A stretch of 64,000 bases of DNA, from NCBI GenBank assembly GCA_039177505.1, contig JBCDFR010000005.1:32084-96083 (forward strand), read 5' to 3'. The stretch comes from JABSQH01 sp039177505. GTDB taxonomy: Bacteria > Actinomycetota > Acidimicrobiia > Acidimicrobiales > Ilumatobacteraceae. The notes below the pieces were generated by a model. The model was not told the origin of the DNA. It did not search any database and was given only the letters and a program-made list of their open reading frames with translations. Every line of letters starts with the position of its first letter. The stretch's first letter is position 1. A program made the position numbers and the translations under genes. Positions 1 to 9,124 of the stretch are shown here, one piece after another.

Positions 1-852
1 CATCAGGATGACGTTGGGGAACAGCCAGTACACCGGCAGACCGGCCACGGTGATGTCCCATTCGGACTCTGGGAGCAGGCGCATCTCATCGATCGCTCGC
101 TTGGTGAGGATCATCCGGTGGTTGATGCCGAAGGTGTCGTAACACTGCACGTTCCCGTGGAACATGTTGTAGAGCGTGTCCTTGTGCAGCGCGGCGAAGT
201 GATACGTCTCGCCGAAGGTGTCCATGGCGAGCTTCCAGTTGCACTCGACGTCGTAGCTGTCGCTGTCGAGATAGGTGAGTTCGCCGTAGTTCCACTCGGC
301 CAACTCCGCGGCGAAGTCGTCGGGGAACATCGCGCTCGGATCGATCGTGCCGTCGACGTCGGGGTGCACGTACAGCAGACCGTTCCACTCGAGCGCTGGG
401 AGTTCGATCAGGCTGAGACACTCGGTGTCGACTTCACCGAAGTGGTCCTTCTTCGGGAGGCCGACGAGCGATCCTTCACTGTCGTAGGTCCATGCGTGGA
501 ATGGGCAGACCAGCCGCCGCGAGGTGCCGCGTGGTTCTTCGACGAGGACCGCTCCGCGATGGCGGCACGAGTTGACGAAGGCGTGGAACGAACCGTCGGC
601 GGCGCGCGTCGCAATCACCGGTAGCCCGAGGTCGTTGGTGGTGATGAACGAACCGGGCTCAGGGAGGTCGCCGGACAACCCGACGAGCTGTGGCCGCGAG
701 GCGAAGAACTTGTCCCACTCACGGGTGGCGAGGCCCTCGTCGGTGTAGGCCGACACGGGGTTCTTGCGGAGGCCGCCGGCATCGACGTTCGTCCCCGAGT
801 CGATGCGTGCCAGCAATTCCTTGATCAGTCGGACTTGTTCCCCATGACGCAT
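1..852 (-). CDS. Rieske non-haem iron oxygenase, alpha subunit (C-terminus outside window)
   Basis: The reading frame is open from an ATG at 852 to the window edge, 284 codons, so the C-terminus lies outside. A Rieske [2Fe-2S] site is visible as C96-x-H98 and C116-x2-H119 (CRHRG and CPFHAW). The mononuclear iron site follows in GETYHFAALH, with H218-x4-H223 as ligands. Proteins of this family hydroxylate or demethylate aromatic or other substrates using electrons from a separate reductase. The substrate cannot be told from sequence. The gene is divergent from a TetR regulator, with short direct repeats between them, so local control by that regulator is likely. Confidence 0.9.
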   Translation of the reverse strand, partial: MRHGEQVRLIKELLARIDSGTNVDAGGLRKNPVSAYTDEGLATREWDKFFASRPQLVGLSGDLPEPGSFITTNDLGLPVIATRAADGSFHAFVNSCRHRGAVLVEEPRGTSRRLVCPFHAWTYDSEGSLVGLPKKDHFGEVDTECLSLIELPALEWNGLLYVHPDVDGTIDPSAMFPDDFAAELAEWNYGELTYLDSDSYDVECNWKLAMDTFGETYHFAALHKDTLYNMFHGNVQCYDTFGINHRMILTKRAIDEMRLLPESEWDITVAGLPVYWLFPNVILM

Positions 853-878
853 ACTTAGAGTCGACTACAAACTTAGAG
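853..878. promoter_or_regulatory. Candidate TetR operator in divergent promoter
   Basis: The octamer ACTTAGAG occurs at 853-860 and again at 871-878, and the palindrome AGTCGACT (859-866) lies across the first copy. The sites sit just upstream of the oxygenase start and before the TetR gene, where an autorepressing TetR protein would be expected to bind. The binding itself is inference. Confidence 0.4.
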
Positions 879-916
879 AGTTGTCAACCGTGCGCTCATG
901 GGTCAAACTGCCTCCG

Positions 917-1576
917 GTGAGCGGCCTTCGTGAACGCAACAAGGCAATCAGAGTCGGGGCCATCCTCGACGCTGCGGTGGAGCTGCTCGGTCGTGAGGAT
1001 TTGCAGGCGGTGACCACTGAACAGATCGCCGCCCACGCAGGTGTGTCACCGGCGACCGTGTACAACCTGGTCGGCACGCGTGACGAGTTGTTGCGCTCGG
1101 TGGTGCAGCGCGTCGTCGACGACTTGGTCGACGCGGTCGCTCAGGCGACTGCCAGCGACGACGATCCGATTGCTGTCGCGCACCTGATCGTCGACCATTC
1201 CGTCAGCGCATTCACGGCGCACTCCCGGGCGTACCGCCAGATCGTCGGGGCGGGGCGGGCCACCGAGGATGCGCCCAGTGTGGAGTGGGTCGACCCCTCG
1301 CAACTGCAGGTCGCCGCACTTCGCCAGGCCCAGCAGTTGGGTGTGCTCCACGCCGACGTCGATCCCGAACCCCTCGGCCGGCAGGTCTACATTTCGTGGA
1401 TGGGGGCGATGGGCCAGTGGGCGCAAGGCACGCTCGACGATCACGGGTTCGCAGTCGCCACGCGTCACGGACTGCTGAGCGTGCTCGCCGCCGCCGCTTC
1501 CGAGCCGCACCGCCGAGCGTTCCTCGTCCAGCTCGCCGACCTGGGCCGCGACCTCGCCCCCCGCTGGCGGCCGTAG
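917..1576 (+). CDS. TetR family transcriptional regulator
   Basis: The N-terminus has the TetR helix-turn-helix pattern: a helix beginning RNKAIRVGAILDAAVELLG, then EQIAAHAGVSPATVYNLVGTR. The remaining ~150 residues form the ligand-binding helical part. I chose GTG at 917 because it places the usual short tail before the first helix; the frame stays open to TTG at 881, which would put the start among the putative operator repeats. Divergent to the Rieske oxygenase, which is the probable target. Confidence 0.85.
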   Translation: MSGLRERNKAIRVGAILDAAVELLGREDLQAVTTEQIAAHAGVSPATVYNLVGTRDELLRSVVQRVVDDLVDAVAQATASDDDPIAVAHLIVDHSVSAFTAHSRAYRQIVGAGRATEDAPSVEWVDPSQLQVAALRQAQQLGVLHADVDPEPLGRQVYISWMGAMGQWAQGTLDDHGFAVATRHGLLSVLAAAASEPHRRAFLVQLADLGRDLAPRWRP

Positions 1577-1768
1577 TCCCGCTCCCCTCCGAAATACCGG
1601 GGATTCCGTGCAAAAAACGCACGTCCTGGCGAACAGAAAGCGCGTTTCGCCCGCAGTTGGTGGGCGTGGCCGCCGAGGTCCCCGGGTGTTGTTGTCGGGC
1701 CCTACGCTCTCGGGTGTGTCCCAATTGCCTGCGGCGAAGCCCGCCACGCTGCGTGTGGCCCGCTGACG

Positions 1769-2566
1769 ATGTCACGAGTCGAGCGAACGCTCATCTCGAA
1801 GCGCCGGCGAACGGTCGATGGCTGGTCCGAACGTCGGACGCCGGACCGGCTGATCGTCGAGGAACCGCTGTCGATCGAACTCGACGGCACCGCCGTAACG
1901 TCGACGATGCGCACACCGGGGCACGACTTCGAGTTGGCCGCCGGGTTCTGCCTCACCGACGGTCTACTGGGCGACGCATCGATCGAGCGGATCCGCTACT
2001 GCGGTGGGGCCTGCGACGATGGCGTCGAGAAGGACTACCACACGGTTCGTGTCGAAACCGGCGGTCAGGCACCGACCCCGACGGCGCGTCTCGGCAATGT
2101 GTCGTCGAGTTGTGGGTGGTGCGGCAGCGCACATCTAGATGAACTGTGCGAACGGATCGACCCACTTCCCCACAGCAGTCCGATCGACCTCGACGTGCTC
2201 GCCGGACTCCCTGAGCAGGTCGTTGCCCGCCAGAAGCTGTTCGCCGACACCGGCGCAGTCCACGGCGCCGCCGCCTTCGACGCGGTGGGCGATCTGCTCG
2301 TCGTGCGCGAGGACGTGGGCCGGCACAATGCGGTCGACAAGGTCGTCGGTCGACTGCTGCTCGATGGCGCCTTACCGGCGCATGGACAGGGCCTGTTTGT
2401 CAGCGGCCGCGCGAGCATCGAGATGGTGCAGAAAGCGTGGGCGGCCGGGTTCGGCACGCTGATTGCAGTGAGCGCGCCGACCGCCCTGGCCGTCGAGACG
2501 GCCCGACGCAGCGGGCTGACCCTCGTCGGGTTCGCCCGAGGCGACGCGCTGAACGTGTACGCCTAA
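1769..2566 (+). CDS. fdhD: Formate dehydrogenase accessory sulfurtransferase FdhD
   Basis: FdhD carries sulfur from a cysteine desulfurase to the molybdenum cofactor of formate dehydrogenase in the cytoplasm. The 265-residue protein has the catalytic loop SSCGWCGSAH with C115 and C118, the segment VREDVGRHNAVDKVVG, and the typical C-terminal FARGDALNVYA. No formate dehydrogenase is in the window, so the enzyme it serves lies elsewhere. The gene ends 6 bp from the convergent Erm-like gene. The 190 bp upstream (1577-1768) hold no gene I can recognise. Confidence 0.95.
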   Translation: MSRVERTLISKRRRTVDGWSERRTPDRLIVEEPLSIELDGTAVTSTMRTPGHDFELAAGFCLTDGLLGDASIERIRYCGGACDDGVEKDYHTVRVETGGQAPTPTARLGNVSSSCGWCGSAHLDELCERIDPLPHSSPIDLDVLAGLPEQVVARQKLFADTGAVHGAAAFDAVGDLLVVREDVGRHNAVDKVVGRLLLDGALPAHGQGLFVSGRASIEMVQKAWAAGFGTLIAVSAPTALAVETARRSGLTLVGFARGDALNVYA

Positions 2567-2572
2567 GGCGCA

Positions 2573-3133
2573 TCATCGCCGCGGCGTGAAACTCAGCACC
2601 ATCGTGTCGACACGTGGACGGGGCCTGAATGCACGACGAGGGATCGCGGGACCTGTGGCCGTTTGCCATTGCCGCTGCCATCGAGCGGCGCCGGGTGCTT
2701 TGCGTCCCGACCATCGTTGAGCGACCGCTTTGGGGACGATAAGGTGTGACGACTGCAAGCGGCTTCCGCTCGACAACAGTCGTCGGAGCAGTGCGCTCGT
2801 GTGAGCGAACGGTGGGTTGGCGACAACATGAAACGGTCGACGCGGCAATCGCAGGTCGGCTGCGTCGGCGCGCACGATGGTGGCCTGATCGCCGAACCGG
2901 GCCCGCAGCGCACGCACCCGCTCGGGGTGGAGCTCGATGGCGATGACTCGCAGACCGCGGCGTAGCAACGCCTCGGTGATCACCCCGTGACCGGCGCCGA
3001 CGTCGAGCACCGTCGAGCCCGCATCGAGGTCGGCGAGCTCGACGAGATGGTCAGCCCAGGCTGGCTCGAGCTGGTGCCAGCCCCATGACCTCCGAGCGGG
3101 GACCGAGCCGGGTGGTCTCCGTGCGGAGACCAC
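2573..3133 (-). CDS. Erm(37)-like 23S rRNA adenine N6-methyltransferase
   Basis: The 186-residue protein follows the Erm/KsgA fold: SWGWHQLEPAWADHLV, SAM-binding VLDVGAGHGVIT, acidic IAIELHPERV, RADAADLRLP and the catalytic VANPPF (NPPF in place of the common NIPY). It is short, as Erm(37) of Mycobacterium tuberculosis is, and lacks the long C-terminal helical domain of ErmC. Erm enzymes methylate A2058 or its neighbours and confer macrolide resistance; whether this one does is untested. Start is GTG at 3133; no alternative in-frame start precedes the conserved region. A hairpin covers that start codon and an upstream short frame overlaps it. Confidence 0.85.
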   Translation of the reverse strand: MVSARRPPGSVPARRSWGWHQLEPAWADHLVELADLDAGSTVLDVGAGHGVITEALLRRGLRVIAIELHPERVRALRARFGDQATIVRADAADLRLPRRPFHVVANPPFAHTSALLRRLLSSGSRLQSSHLIVPKAVAQRWSGRKAPGAARWQRQWQTATGPAIPRRAFRPRPRVDTMVLSFTPRR

Positions 3134-3164
3134 GGCGGCGCACCATGCAGACGAAGATGCTCAT
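3051..3164 (-). CDS. Candidate regulatory leader peptide overlapping erm start
   Basis: An ATG at 3164 preceded five bases upstream by GGAG opens a 37-codon frame beginning MSIFVCMVRRRGLR. It overlaps the start of the Erm-like gene in another frame. I-F-V near the N-terminus recalls the macrolide-dependent stalling motif IFVI of the ErmC leader, and the R-R-R run recalls arginine-containing stalling motifs. Similarity over so few residues may be chance, and the peptide is longer than known leaders. Confidence 0.3.
   Translation of the reverse strand: MSIFVCMVRRRGLRTETTRLGPRSEVMGLAPARASLG
3112..3133 (-). promoter_or_regulatory. Hairpin covering the erm start codon
   Basis: GTGGTCTCC, loop GCAC, GGAGACCAC reads as a perfect 9-bp stem on the minus strand, and the first three bases are the GTG start of the methyltransferase. 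A folded message would hide this start. No canonical Shine-Dalgarno precedes the GTG, so initiation may depend on translation from upstream. Confidence 0.45.
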
Positions 3165-3207
3165 GGCTCCAGTTGAGCATGCGGCCGCACGCCGCACACA
3201 AGAGGAT

Positions 3208-5601
3208 TCAGCCGCTGGGCGCGGACCCGGTCGACTCATAGTGCGCTGGCGACGCGGGCGCCTCGCCAGCGTCGTCGATGTGGATCGTCGGCAGGATGCG
3301 ATCGAGCCATCCGGGCATCCACCACGCGGCGTGGCCCATGAAGCGCATCAGGCCGGGCACGATTGTGAGCCGCACGATGAACGCGTCGAGGAGGATCCCG
3401 AGTCCGAGCGGGAGCCCGATCATCTTCACCACGACCGAAGGGTTGGTGACGAACGACAAGAACACCGCGGTCATGATCAGCGCCGCCGAAGCGATGACCC
3501 GCGCCGTCGTCGAGGCGCCGGTGACAACGGCGGCCTGTGGGTCGTCGGTGCGGTCGTACTCCTCGCGGATGCGTGAGAGTAGGAACACCTCGTAGTCGGT
3601 CGACAGCCCGAAGAGCACGGCGAAGACGATGACGGGCACGAACGACTCGATCACGACCGTCTCGGGGACCCCGACGAGGCCGTTGCCCCAGCCCCACTGA
3701 AACACCGCGACCATGATGCCGTAGGCGGCCAGGAACATCAGCACGTTCAAGAGCACTGCCTTGAGTGGCACAAGAATCGAACGGAACACTGTCATCAGCA
3801 GCACGAATGCGGCGACCAACACCACGCCGATGAACAGGATCAGCCGCTGACTGATGCGGTCGGTGAGGTCGATGAGCACGGCGGTCTCGCCGCCGACGAA
3901 GACGACGTCGGGATTGAGCGCCGTTCCGTTCAACGTGTCAGGGATGACCTGCTCGCGGAGCGTGCGGGTGAGGTCTTGGGTGACCGAGGAACTCGGTGCG
4001 CCGGTCGGCGTGACCTCGATGACCGCAGCGCTGCGCTGCTGGTTGGGGAGTGGTCCGAGGGCTCTGGCCACACCATCGGTTCGATCGATCGCGAGCACGA
4101 GTTCGGCCAACGCCTCGACGGTCGCGAGGTCGAGACTCTCGAGCTGACTCTCGATGTCGGACAACGATTCGTCGACCAGCGGCTCGTCAGCAACCGTGGT
4201 GCCGGTGGCATCGGTTGATGCCGTGGTCGGTGTAGTGGTGGTCGTGCTCGCTGTAGTCGTGGTCGAGGTTGTCGATCCGTCACTGCCTGCGGCATTGGCC
4301 CCGAGGTCGATGGCGACAAGGAGCGGCCCGTTGGCTCCCGGGCCGAAGCCCTCGGCGATCAGGTCGTACGCCTGGCGCTCGGTCGTCTCCTCGGGGTCGT
4401 CACCATCGTCGATGAACCCAAGGTCGGCCGACGTGGCCGGGATGGCGATCGCCCCGAGTACGACCACGCCGAGTGGCACGAGCGCGACCCGGGCATGGAC
4501 GCTAAATCGCGACCAACGCGACCAGAACGCGGTGGGATCACCGGGCTCGACTTCGCTGCGCTTCTTGATGAACGGCAGGCGGATCGACTCGATGTGCGTG
4601 CCGGCCATGCCGATGAAGGCCGGCAGCAGGGTGAGTGCTGCCAGCACGGTGAACATCACGAACATCGCCGACGTCAACCCCAGCGTCGACAGATACGGCA
4701 CGCCGAACACCGTGAGTGCGACCACTGCGATCGAAATCGTGACGCCGGCAAAGAGCACGGCGCGCCCGGCGGTGTTCACCGCCGCTCCCGTAGCGGTGAC
4801 GACGTCGTCGCCGCGGGCGCGGTCCTGGAGATATCTGTTGAGAATCAGCAGCGAGTAGTCGACGCCGACACCGAGGCCGATCATCGTGCCGAAGGTGACG
4901 TTGATCCCACCGATGGTCACGAAGTATTCGAGGATTGCCAGCGTGGTCGCACTGACGATGAGCGCGAAGAGCGCGGTGCCGAGCGGAAGGCCCATTGCCA
5001 CGACCGAGCCGAACGACAACAACAGGATGATCGCCGCCAGCCCGAGACCGATCTCGTCGGCGTACTCCGAAATCCCCGGTGGGACCGGATCCTGGATGTC
5101 GATCAGCGGCCCGCTGTATTGCACGTTGAGACCGGCGGTCACCGCCGGTTGCGCAGCGGCTTCGATGTTGTCGAAGGCGTCGCCGGACACGTCGGCCAAG
5201 ACGGTGTCGAAGGTCACCGTCGAGAAGCCGATGGTCTTGTCGCTCGACAGCGCGATGAGATCCTGAGGCGACTGGGTCGGGTCGGACACCGTGGAGACGC
5301 CTTCGACCTGTTCGAGCGCATCGACGGCGCTCTCGATCGCCGACGAGTTCGAGCTGCTGGTGAGCTCGCTGCCGTCGGTGGTCTGGTACACCACTTTTAC
5401 GCTGGCGTTGACGAACTGCGGGAACTCGTCGGTCAGGAGGTCCTGGGCCTCTTGGCTTTCGGTTCCGGGGATGCTGAAGTTGTTCTGGGTCTCACCCGGC
5501 AGTGCCGATGACGCCACGAACAAACCCACGATGAGCGCGATCCAGCCGCCGAAGAACCACCACTTGTGTCTTGCGGCTGCGGTGCCGATGGTCTTCAGCA
5601 T
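3208..5601 (-). CDS. MMPL/RND family transporter
   Basis: A 797-residue membrane exporter of the MMPL type. Each half has one N-terminal membrane helix (HKWWFFGGWIALIVGLFV in the first), a large external loop, and a bundle of helices. The conserved intramembrane segments GLGVGVDYSLLILNRY and FGLSTDYEVFLLSRI carry the proton-relay Asp-Tyr pairs. The start at 5601 is supported by AGGAG seven bases upstream; an upstream in-frame extension lacks such a signal. The second external loop contains an unusual Ser/Thr-rich low-complexity stretch (4190-4290). Substrate unknown; such proteins export lipids or drugs. Divergent from the LuxR-type regulator at 5759. Confidence 0.9.
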   Translation of the reverse strand: MLKTIGTAAARHKWWFFGGWIALIVGLFVASSALPGETQNNFSIPGTESQEAQDLLTDEFPQFVNASVKVVYQTTDGSELTSSSNSSAIESAVDALEQVEGVSTVSDPTQSPQDLIALSSDKTIGFSTVTFDTVLADVSGDAFDNIEAAAQPAVTAGLNVQYSGPLIDIQDPVPPGISEYADEIGLGLAAIILLLSFGSVVAMGLPLGTALFALIVSATTLAILEYFVTIGGINVTFGTMIGLGVGVDYSLLILNRYLQDRARGDDVVTATGAAVNTAGRAVLFAGVTISIAVVALTVFGVPYLSTLGLTSAMFVMFTVLAALTLLPAFIGMAGTHIESIRLPFIKKRSEVEPGDPTAFWSRWSRFSVHARVALVPLGVVVLGAIAIPATSADLGFIDDGDDPEETTERQAYDLIAEGFGPGANGPLLVAIDLGANAAGSDGSTTSTTTTASTTTTTPTTASTDATGTTVADEPLVDESLSDIESQLESLDLATVEALAELVLAIDRTDGVARALGPLPNQQRSAAVIEVTPTGAPSSSVTQDLTRTLREQVIPDTLNGTALNPDVVFVGGETAVLIDLTDRISQRLILFIGVVLVAAFVLLMTVFRSILVPLKAVLLNVLMFLAAYGIMVAVFQWGWGNGLVGVPETVVIESFVPVIVFAVLFGLSTDYEVFLLSRIREEYDRTDDPQAAVVTGASTTARVIASAALIMTAVFLSFVTNPSVVVKMIGLPLGLGILLDAFIVRLTIVPGLMRFMGHAAWWMPGWLDRILPTIHIDDAGEAPASPAHYESTGSAPSG

Positions 5602-5758
5602 GTTGCTCCTGGGGTTTGTTGGCCGTCGATGCGGCCATCGTCGTTTCATCGGCCTCGCGGCCACTGGCTTGAGTCTTGCTTGACGAGCGGCGCAATGTGC
5701 ATCTTGTCTGGCATCTGCACTCGACACTCGTCATGGGGTCCTGGCTAACGTTCCCGCC

Positions 5759-8308
5759 GTGAGCGGCGGAGGTGCCATCGGCACCGGCGGAGAGTGGCCG
5801 TGGATCGACCGCGGTGAGCCCCAGCGGCGTCTCGGCGCGGCGCTGCGTCGGGATCGACCGCTGGCGCTCGTCAGCGGCCCGCTCGGGATCGGCAAGTCCG
5901 CCCTGGTCGACCGCACGTTGACGGTTTCCCGATCCGCGCGCCGGCACCGCGTCGTGCGGGTGCGTGGCCGATTCTCCGATCGACCGTATGGCGCGCTGAT
6001 CCCGCTGTTGCCGGTCGGAGTCGAGCCGGCACCGACCGAATGGCAATTCGGTCAGCAGATTCGGCGACTCGTGTCGGATCCGTCCACCGACCTGCGGTGC
6101 TTGCTCGTCGTCGATGACGTCCACCTGCTCGATCGCCAGTCAATGGCTGTGGTCATTTCACTCGTCGAAGACGATGGTTGCGGGTTGATCGCGATTTCTG
6201 AGCCGCCGGGACCTGTGGAGCTCCTCGTTGCGCTGACCGAGATCGTGGTTCCCCCGCTGGAGGACGATGCGATCGAGTCGATGATCGAGGCACGGATCGG
6301 TGCGCTCGACGGGCGCAGCCTGCGCGCCATCGTCGGGCGTGTGGAAGGGAGTCCGTTGGCGGCCCGCGAGCTGGTCGATGGGGCGCTCGACGACGGACGG
6401 TTCGTCGAGCGATCCGGTGTTGCGGTCGCCGATCTGTCGGGTTCGGAGATGGGCTCGCTGGAACGCGTCGTGCGCCGGCGACGCTCTCTGCTCGATACTG
6501 ACGCCGACGAAACCCTCGATCTGCTGGCGTTCGTCGATACGGCATTGCCCCTCGATGCATTCGACAACGCCGGCCTCGTCGACCTCGACGAGCGCGGCTG
6601 GCTCGATCGGCGTGCCCGGCGCATCACACTCCCGTTGGACCTGATCAGAACCACCTCGCCACGCGACGACCGGGAGCTTGCGCAGCTCGCTGTCGAGGCG
6701 GTCGAGCGCAGTGGGTGCAGTGTCGATCGGGCCGAACTCGTTCGGTGGGAGGTGCTCGCCGGACGAACCGTCGGTGACGAGTTGCTGCTGGAGGCGGCCA
6801 CGACCCTCGCCCGACGATGGCGGCTCGAGGAGGCGTGCGAGCTCGTTGCCGCCCTCAGTGCGCCGACGATCGAGGGACGATTGTTGCTCGCTGATCTCGT
6901 GGCGCGTTCTGGTGACCTCCACGGTGCGCATCGTGCCTTGCAGGAAGCTGCCGAGGACGCGTCGACGCCGCGAGCGATCGGGCTTACTGCGGCACATCTT
7001 GGTGAGTTCGTTGCGTTCCGTCTGGGTGACCCGGTTGGGGGTTTGGTGATCGCCCGCGACGCGTTGCGCCGCATCGACGAGCCGTCGGTGTTCGTCGAGT
7101 TGGCGACCCGCGAGGTGGTGTTGGCAGTGTTCGCCGGCGATCTCGAGGCGGCGGACGCAACGCGTCGGGCCGTTGCCGAGATCGGGCCGGCGGCCGATGC
7201 CCTCGCCCGGGCACGGTTCTTGTCCAACGCCTCGTACCTCGATGTGATGAGTGGCGACCTCGACGCCGATCCCGCGGTCGAGGCCGCGGCACGCGTGCTC
7301 GATCGGGTCGAAGGCGATCACACGGCGCAGGTCGCACGAAAGCGTTTGTTGCTCACCGAACACCTGCGGCTCATTCATGGCGGTGAGCTGTTCAACGCGG
7401 CGGCTCTCGTGGATGCAGAGTTGGCCAACGAGTGCATTGGCGCGTCGACGCGCGGGTGCTGGCTGGTCACCCGAGGCGATGTGCAGCGGCTGTCGGGGCG
7501 GCTCGAGGAGGCGCGACGGTCAGTGGTATCCGCGCTCGAGTACCTCGCGCTCGACGATGACATCGGGATGGCTGACGTCGCTCGCGCCGATCTGCTCGGT
7601 TTGCTCGCCGAGCTCGGCGACCTGCGACCAACCGACGGTGCACTGACCGCGGCTGCCGAGCTCGACCCCCGTTTGGCTGCACGGCTCGCTCGATCGGAGG
7701 TACGGCGGCTGATCGACGGTCGCGACGACGCCGCCGCCGAGGCCGCCGCTAGGAGTGCGACAGCCGGCTTCGTCGTGTGGGCCGCCGAGATCACGTTCGA
7801 GGCGATTCGCCTCGGGCCGGCACCCCGATCGACTGCGCTACTGCGCGAGCTGGCCAGCGAGGTCGGCGGGCCGCTCACCGAAACGATGTTGGCCGTCGGC
7901 GAGGCGACGCTCGACGGCGATCTTTTGGCCGTGCACGAGTGTGCATCGACGTTGTTCGACATGGGCTACGCGGCCTACGGCGCTGACGCAGTGGGGCTGG
8001 CATTGCAGATGTCGACTGCGTCGGGTCAACGCCTCTTGACACCACTCCTGGAACGGGCGCGTGTCGTGGCTGCCGAACTCCCTCGCCTCTGGCCGACGTT
8101 CGGCGAGCCGGTCGTGCCACCCGTCGACGGACTGACCGGACGAGAACGTGAGATCGTCGAACTCGCTGCCGACGGCCGGACGTCGAAAGACATCGCCCGC
8201 GAACTCGGCATCTCGCCGCGCACGGTCGACAACCATCTGGGCTCGGCCTATCGCAAGCTCGGGATCGGATCGCGTCACGACCTGTCGCGGTCCGACCGGC
8301 ACGCATAG
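5759..8308 (+). CDS. LuxR-type regulator with N-terminal ATPase (LAL family)
   Basis: This 849-residue protein has a P-loop near its N-terminus (SGPLGIGKSALVDRT), a Walker B motif (CLLVVDDVHLLD), a long helical-repeat middle, and a C-terminal LuxR/GerE helix-turn-helix (LTGREREIVELAADGRTSKDIARELGIS... TVDNHLGSAYRKLGI, split here). That architecture is the large ATP-binding LuxR family, whose members respond to inducers through the repeat region. The GTG at 5759 starts the frame. It is divergent from the MMPL exporter and 10 bp before the hydrolase, so both neighbours are candidate targets. Confidence 0.9.
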   Translation: MSGGGAIGTGGEWPWIDRGEPQRRLGAALRRDRPLALVSGPLGIGKSALVDRTLTVSRSARRHRVVRVRGRFSDRPYGALIPLLPVGVEPAPTEWQFGQQIRRLVSDPSTDLRCLLVVDDVHLLDRQSMAVVISLVEDDGCGLIAISEPPGPVELLVALTEIVVPPLEDDAIESMIEARIGALDGRSLRAIVGRVEGSPLAARELVDGALDDGRFVERSGVAVADLSGSEMGSLERVVRRRRSLLDTDADETLDLLAFVDTALPLDAFDNAGLVDLDERGWLDRRARRITLPLDLIRTTSPRDDRELAQLAVEAVERSGCSVDRAELVRWEVLAGRTVGDELLLEAATTLARRWRLEEACELVAALSAPTIEGRLLLADLVARSGDLHGAHRALQEAAEDASTPRAIGLTAAHLGEFVAFRLGDPVGGLVIARDALRRIDEPSVFVELATREVVLAVFAGDLEAADATRRAVAEIGPAADALARARFLSNASYLDVMSGDLDADPAVEAAARVLDRVEGDHTAQVARKRLLLTEHLRLIHGGELFNAAALVDAELANECIGASTRGCWLVTRGDVQRLSGRLEEARRSVVSALEYLALDDDIGMADVARADLLGLLAELGDLRPTDGALTAAAELDPRLAARLARSEVRRLIDGRDDAAAEAAARSATAGFVVWAAEITFEAIRLGPAPRSTALLRELASEVGGPLTETMLAVGEATLDGDLLAVHECASTLFDMGYAAYGADAVGLALQMSTASGQRLLTPLLERARVVAAELPRLWPTFGEPVVPPVDGLTGREREIVELAADGRTSKDIARELGISPRTVDNHLGSAYRKLGIGSRHDLSRSDRHA

Positions 8309-8318
8309 CATCGGAACG

Positions 8319-9104
8319 ATGCCGTCGGCCTTTCGTCGTCCGTCGTGGGACTTGTTGGCCCTCGAGCAGCGAGCGCCGTTCGAGTTCGGCGCGTTCTTGG
8401 CCTCATCGCCCGTGCTGCGCATGATCGGACGTGGAGATGAACATCCGGTGCTGGTGCTTCCCGGATTCACCGCCTCCGACGCAAGCACGCGCCCGCTACG
8501 CGATGTGCTGCGCAGTCAGGGCTACTGGGCCCATCGGTGGCGACTCGGTCGGAACATCGGACCGACCCCCGAGATCGTCGACGGCATGCGCAGCCGATTG
8601 ATCGATTTGTCCGATCGCCACGACCGTCCGGTCTCGATCGTCGGGTGGAGTCTCGGCGGGATCTACGCCCGGGTGTTGGCGCGAGCGATGCCCGACCGGG
8701 TGCGCACCGTGATCACGCTTGGTAGCCCATTTCGGATGCGGCCCACCGATGGCTCGAACGCGTCGGCGCTGTATGCCCGGTTGCGCGAGTTGCATATTCC
8801 GTCGCCGGCCGAACTCATGGTCCCCGAAGAGGATCTTCCGCCGCTGCCCGTGTCGAGCACTGCGATGTATTCGCGTACCGACGGGATCGTCGATTGGCGA
8901 GCGTGTATCGACGCGCCGGGCGAGCAACGAGAGAACATCGAAGTGCGCGGCGCCCACTACGGGCTCGGCTTCAACCCTGCAGTGGTGTACGCAATCTCGG
9001 ATCGGCTGGCCCAACCGATCGACGATTGGCGGCCGTTCGAGGCGCCCGTCTGGTTGCGCGCCGCGTTCCCGCGACCTGCATACTGGTCGCCGGCGGCCAG
9101 CTGA
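8319..9104 (+). CDS. Alpha/beta hydrolase fold protein
   Basis: A 261-residue cytoplasmic protein with the hydrolase core: VLVLPGFTASDASTR (oxyanion strand), the nucleophile elbow GWSLGG and a late histidine in VRGAHYGLG. The elbow serine suggests esterase, lipase or acyltransferase activity; no substrate can be named. The ATG at 8319 follows the LuxR-type gene by 10 bp, so the two are probably cotranscribed. Confidence 0.85.
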   Translation: MPSAFRRPSWDLLALEQRAPFEFGAFLASSPVLRMIGRGDEHPVLVLPGFTASDASTRPLRDVLRSQGYWAHRWRLGRNIGPTPEIVDGMRSRLIDLSDRHDRPVSIVGWSLGGIYARVLARAMPDRVRTVITLGSPFRMRPTDGSNASALYARLRELHIPSPAELMVPEEDLPPLPVSSTAMYSRTDGIVDWRACIDAPGEQRENIEVRGAHYGLGFNPAVVYAISDRLAQPIDDWRPFEAPVWLRAAFPRPAYWSPAAS

Positions 9105-9124
9105 GCGTCACTACCCTCATCGTC

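Noticed and set aside
6052..7378. Long open frames on the minus strand opposite the LuxR-type regulator
   Set aside because: They are low-complexity, Arg/Ser-rich translations of GC-rich codons with no family motifs; the plus-strand protein has clear domains.
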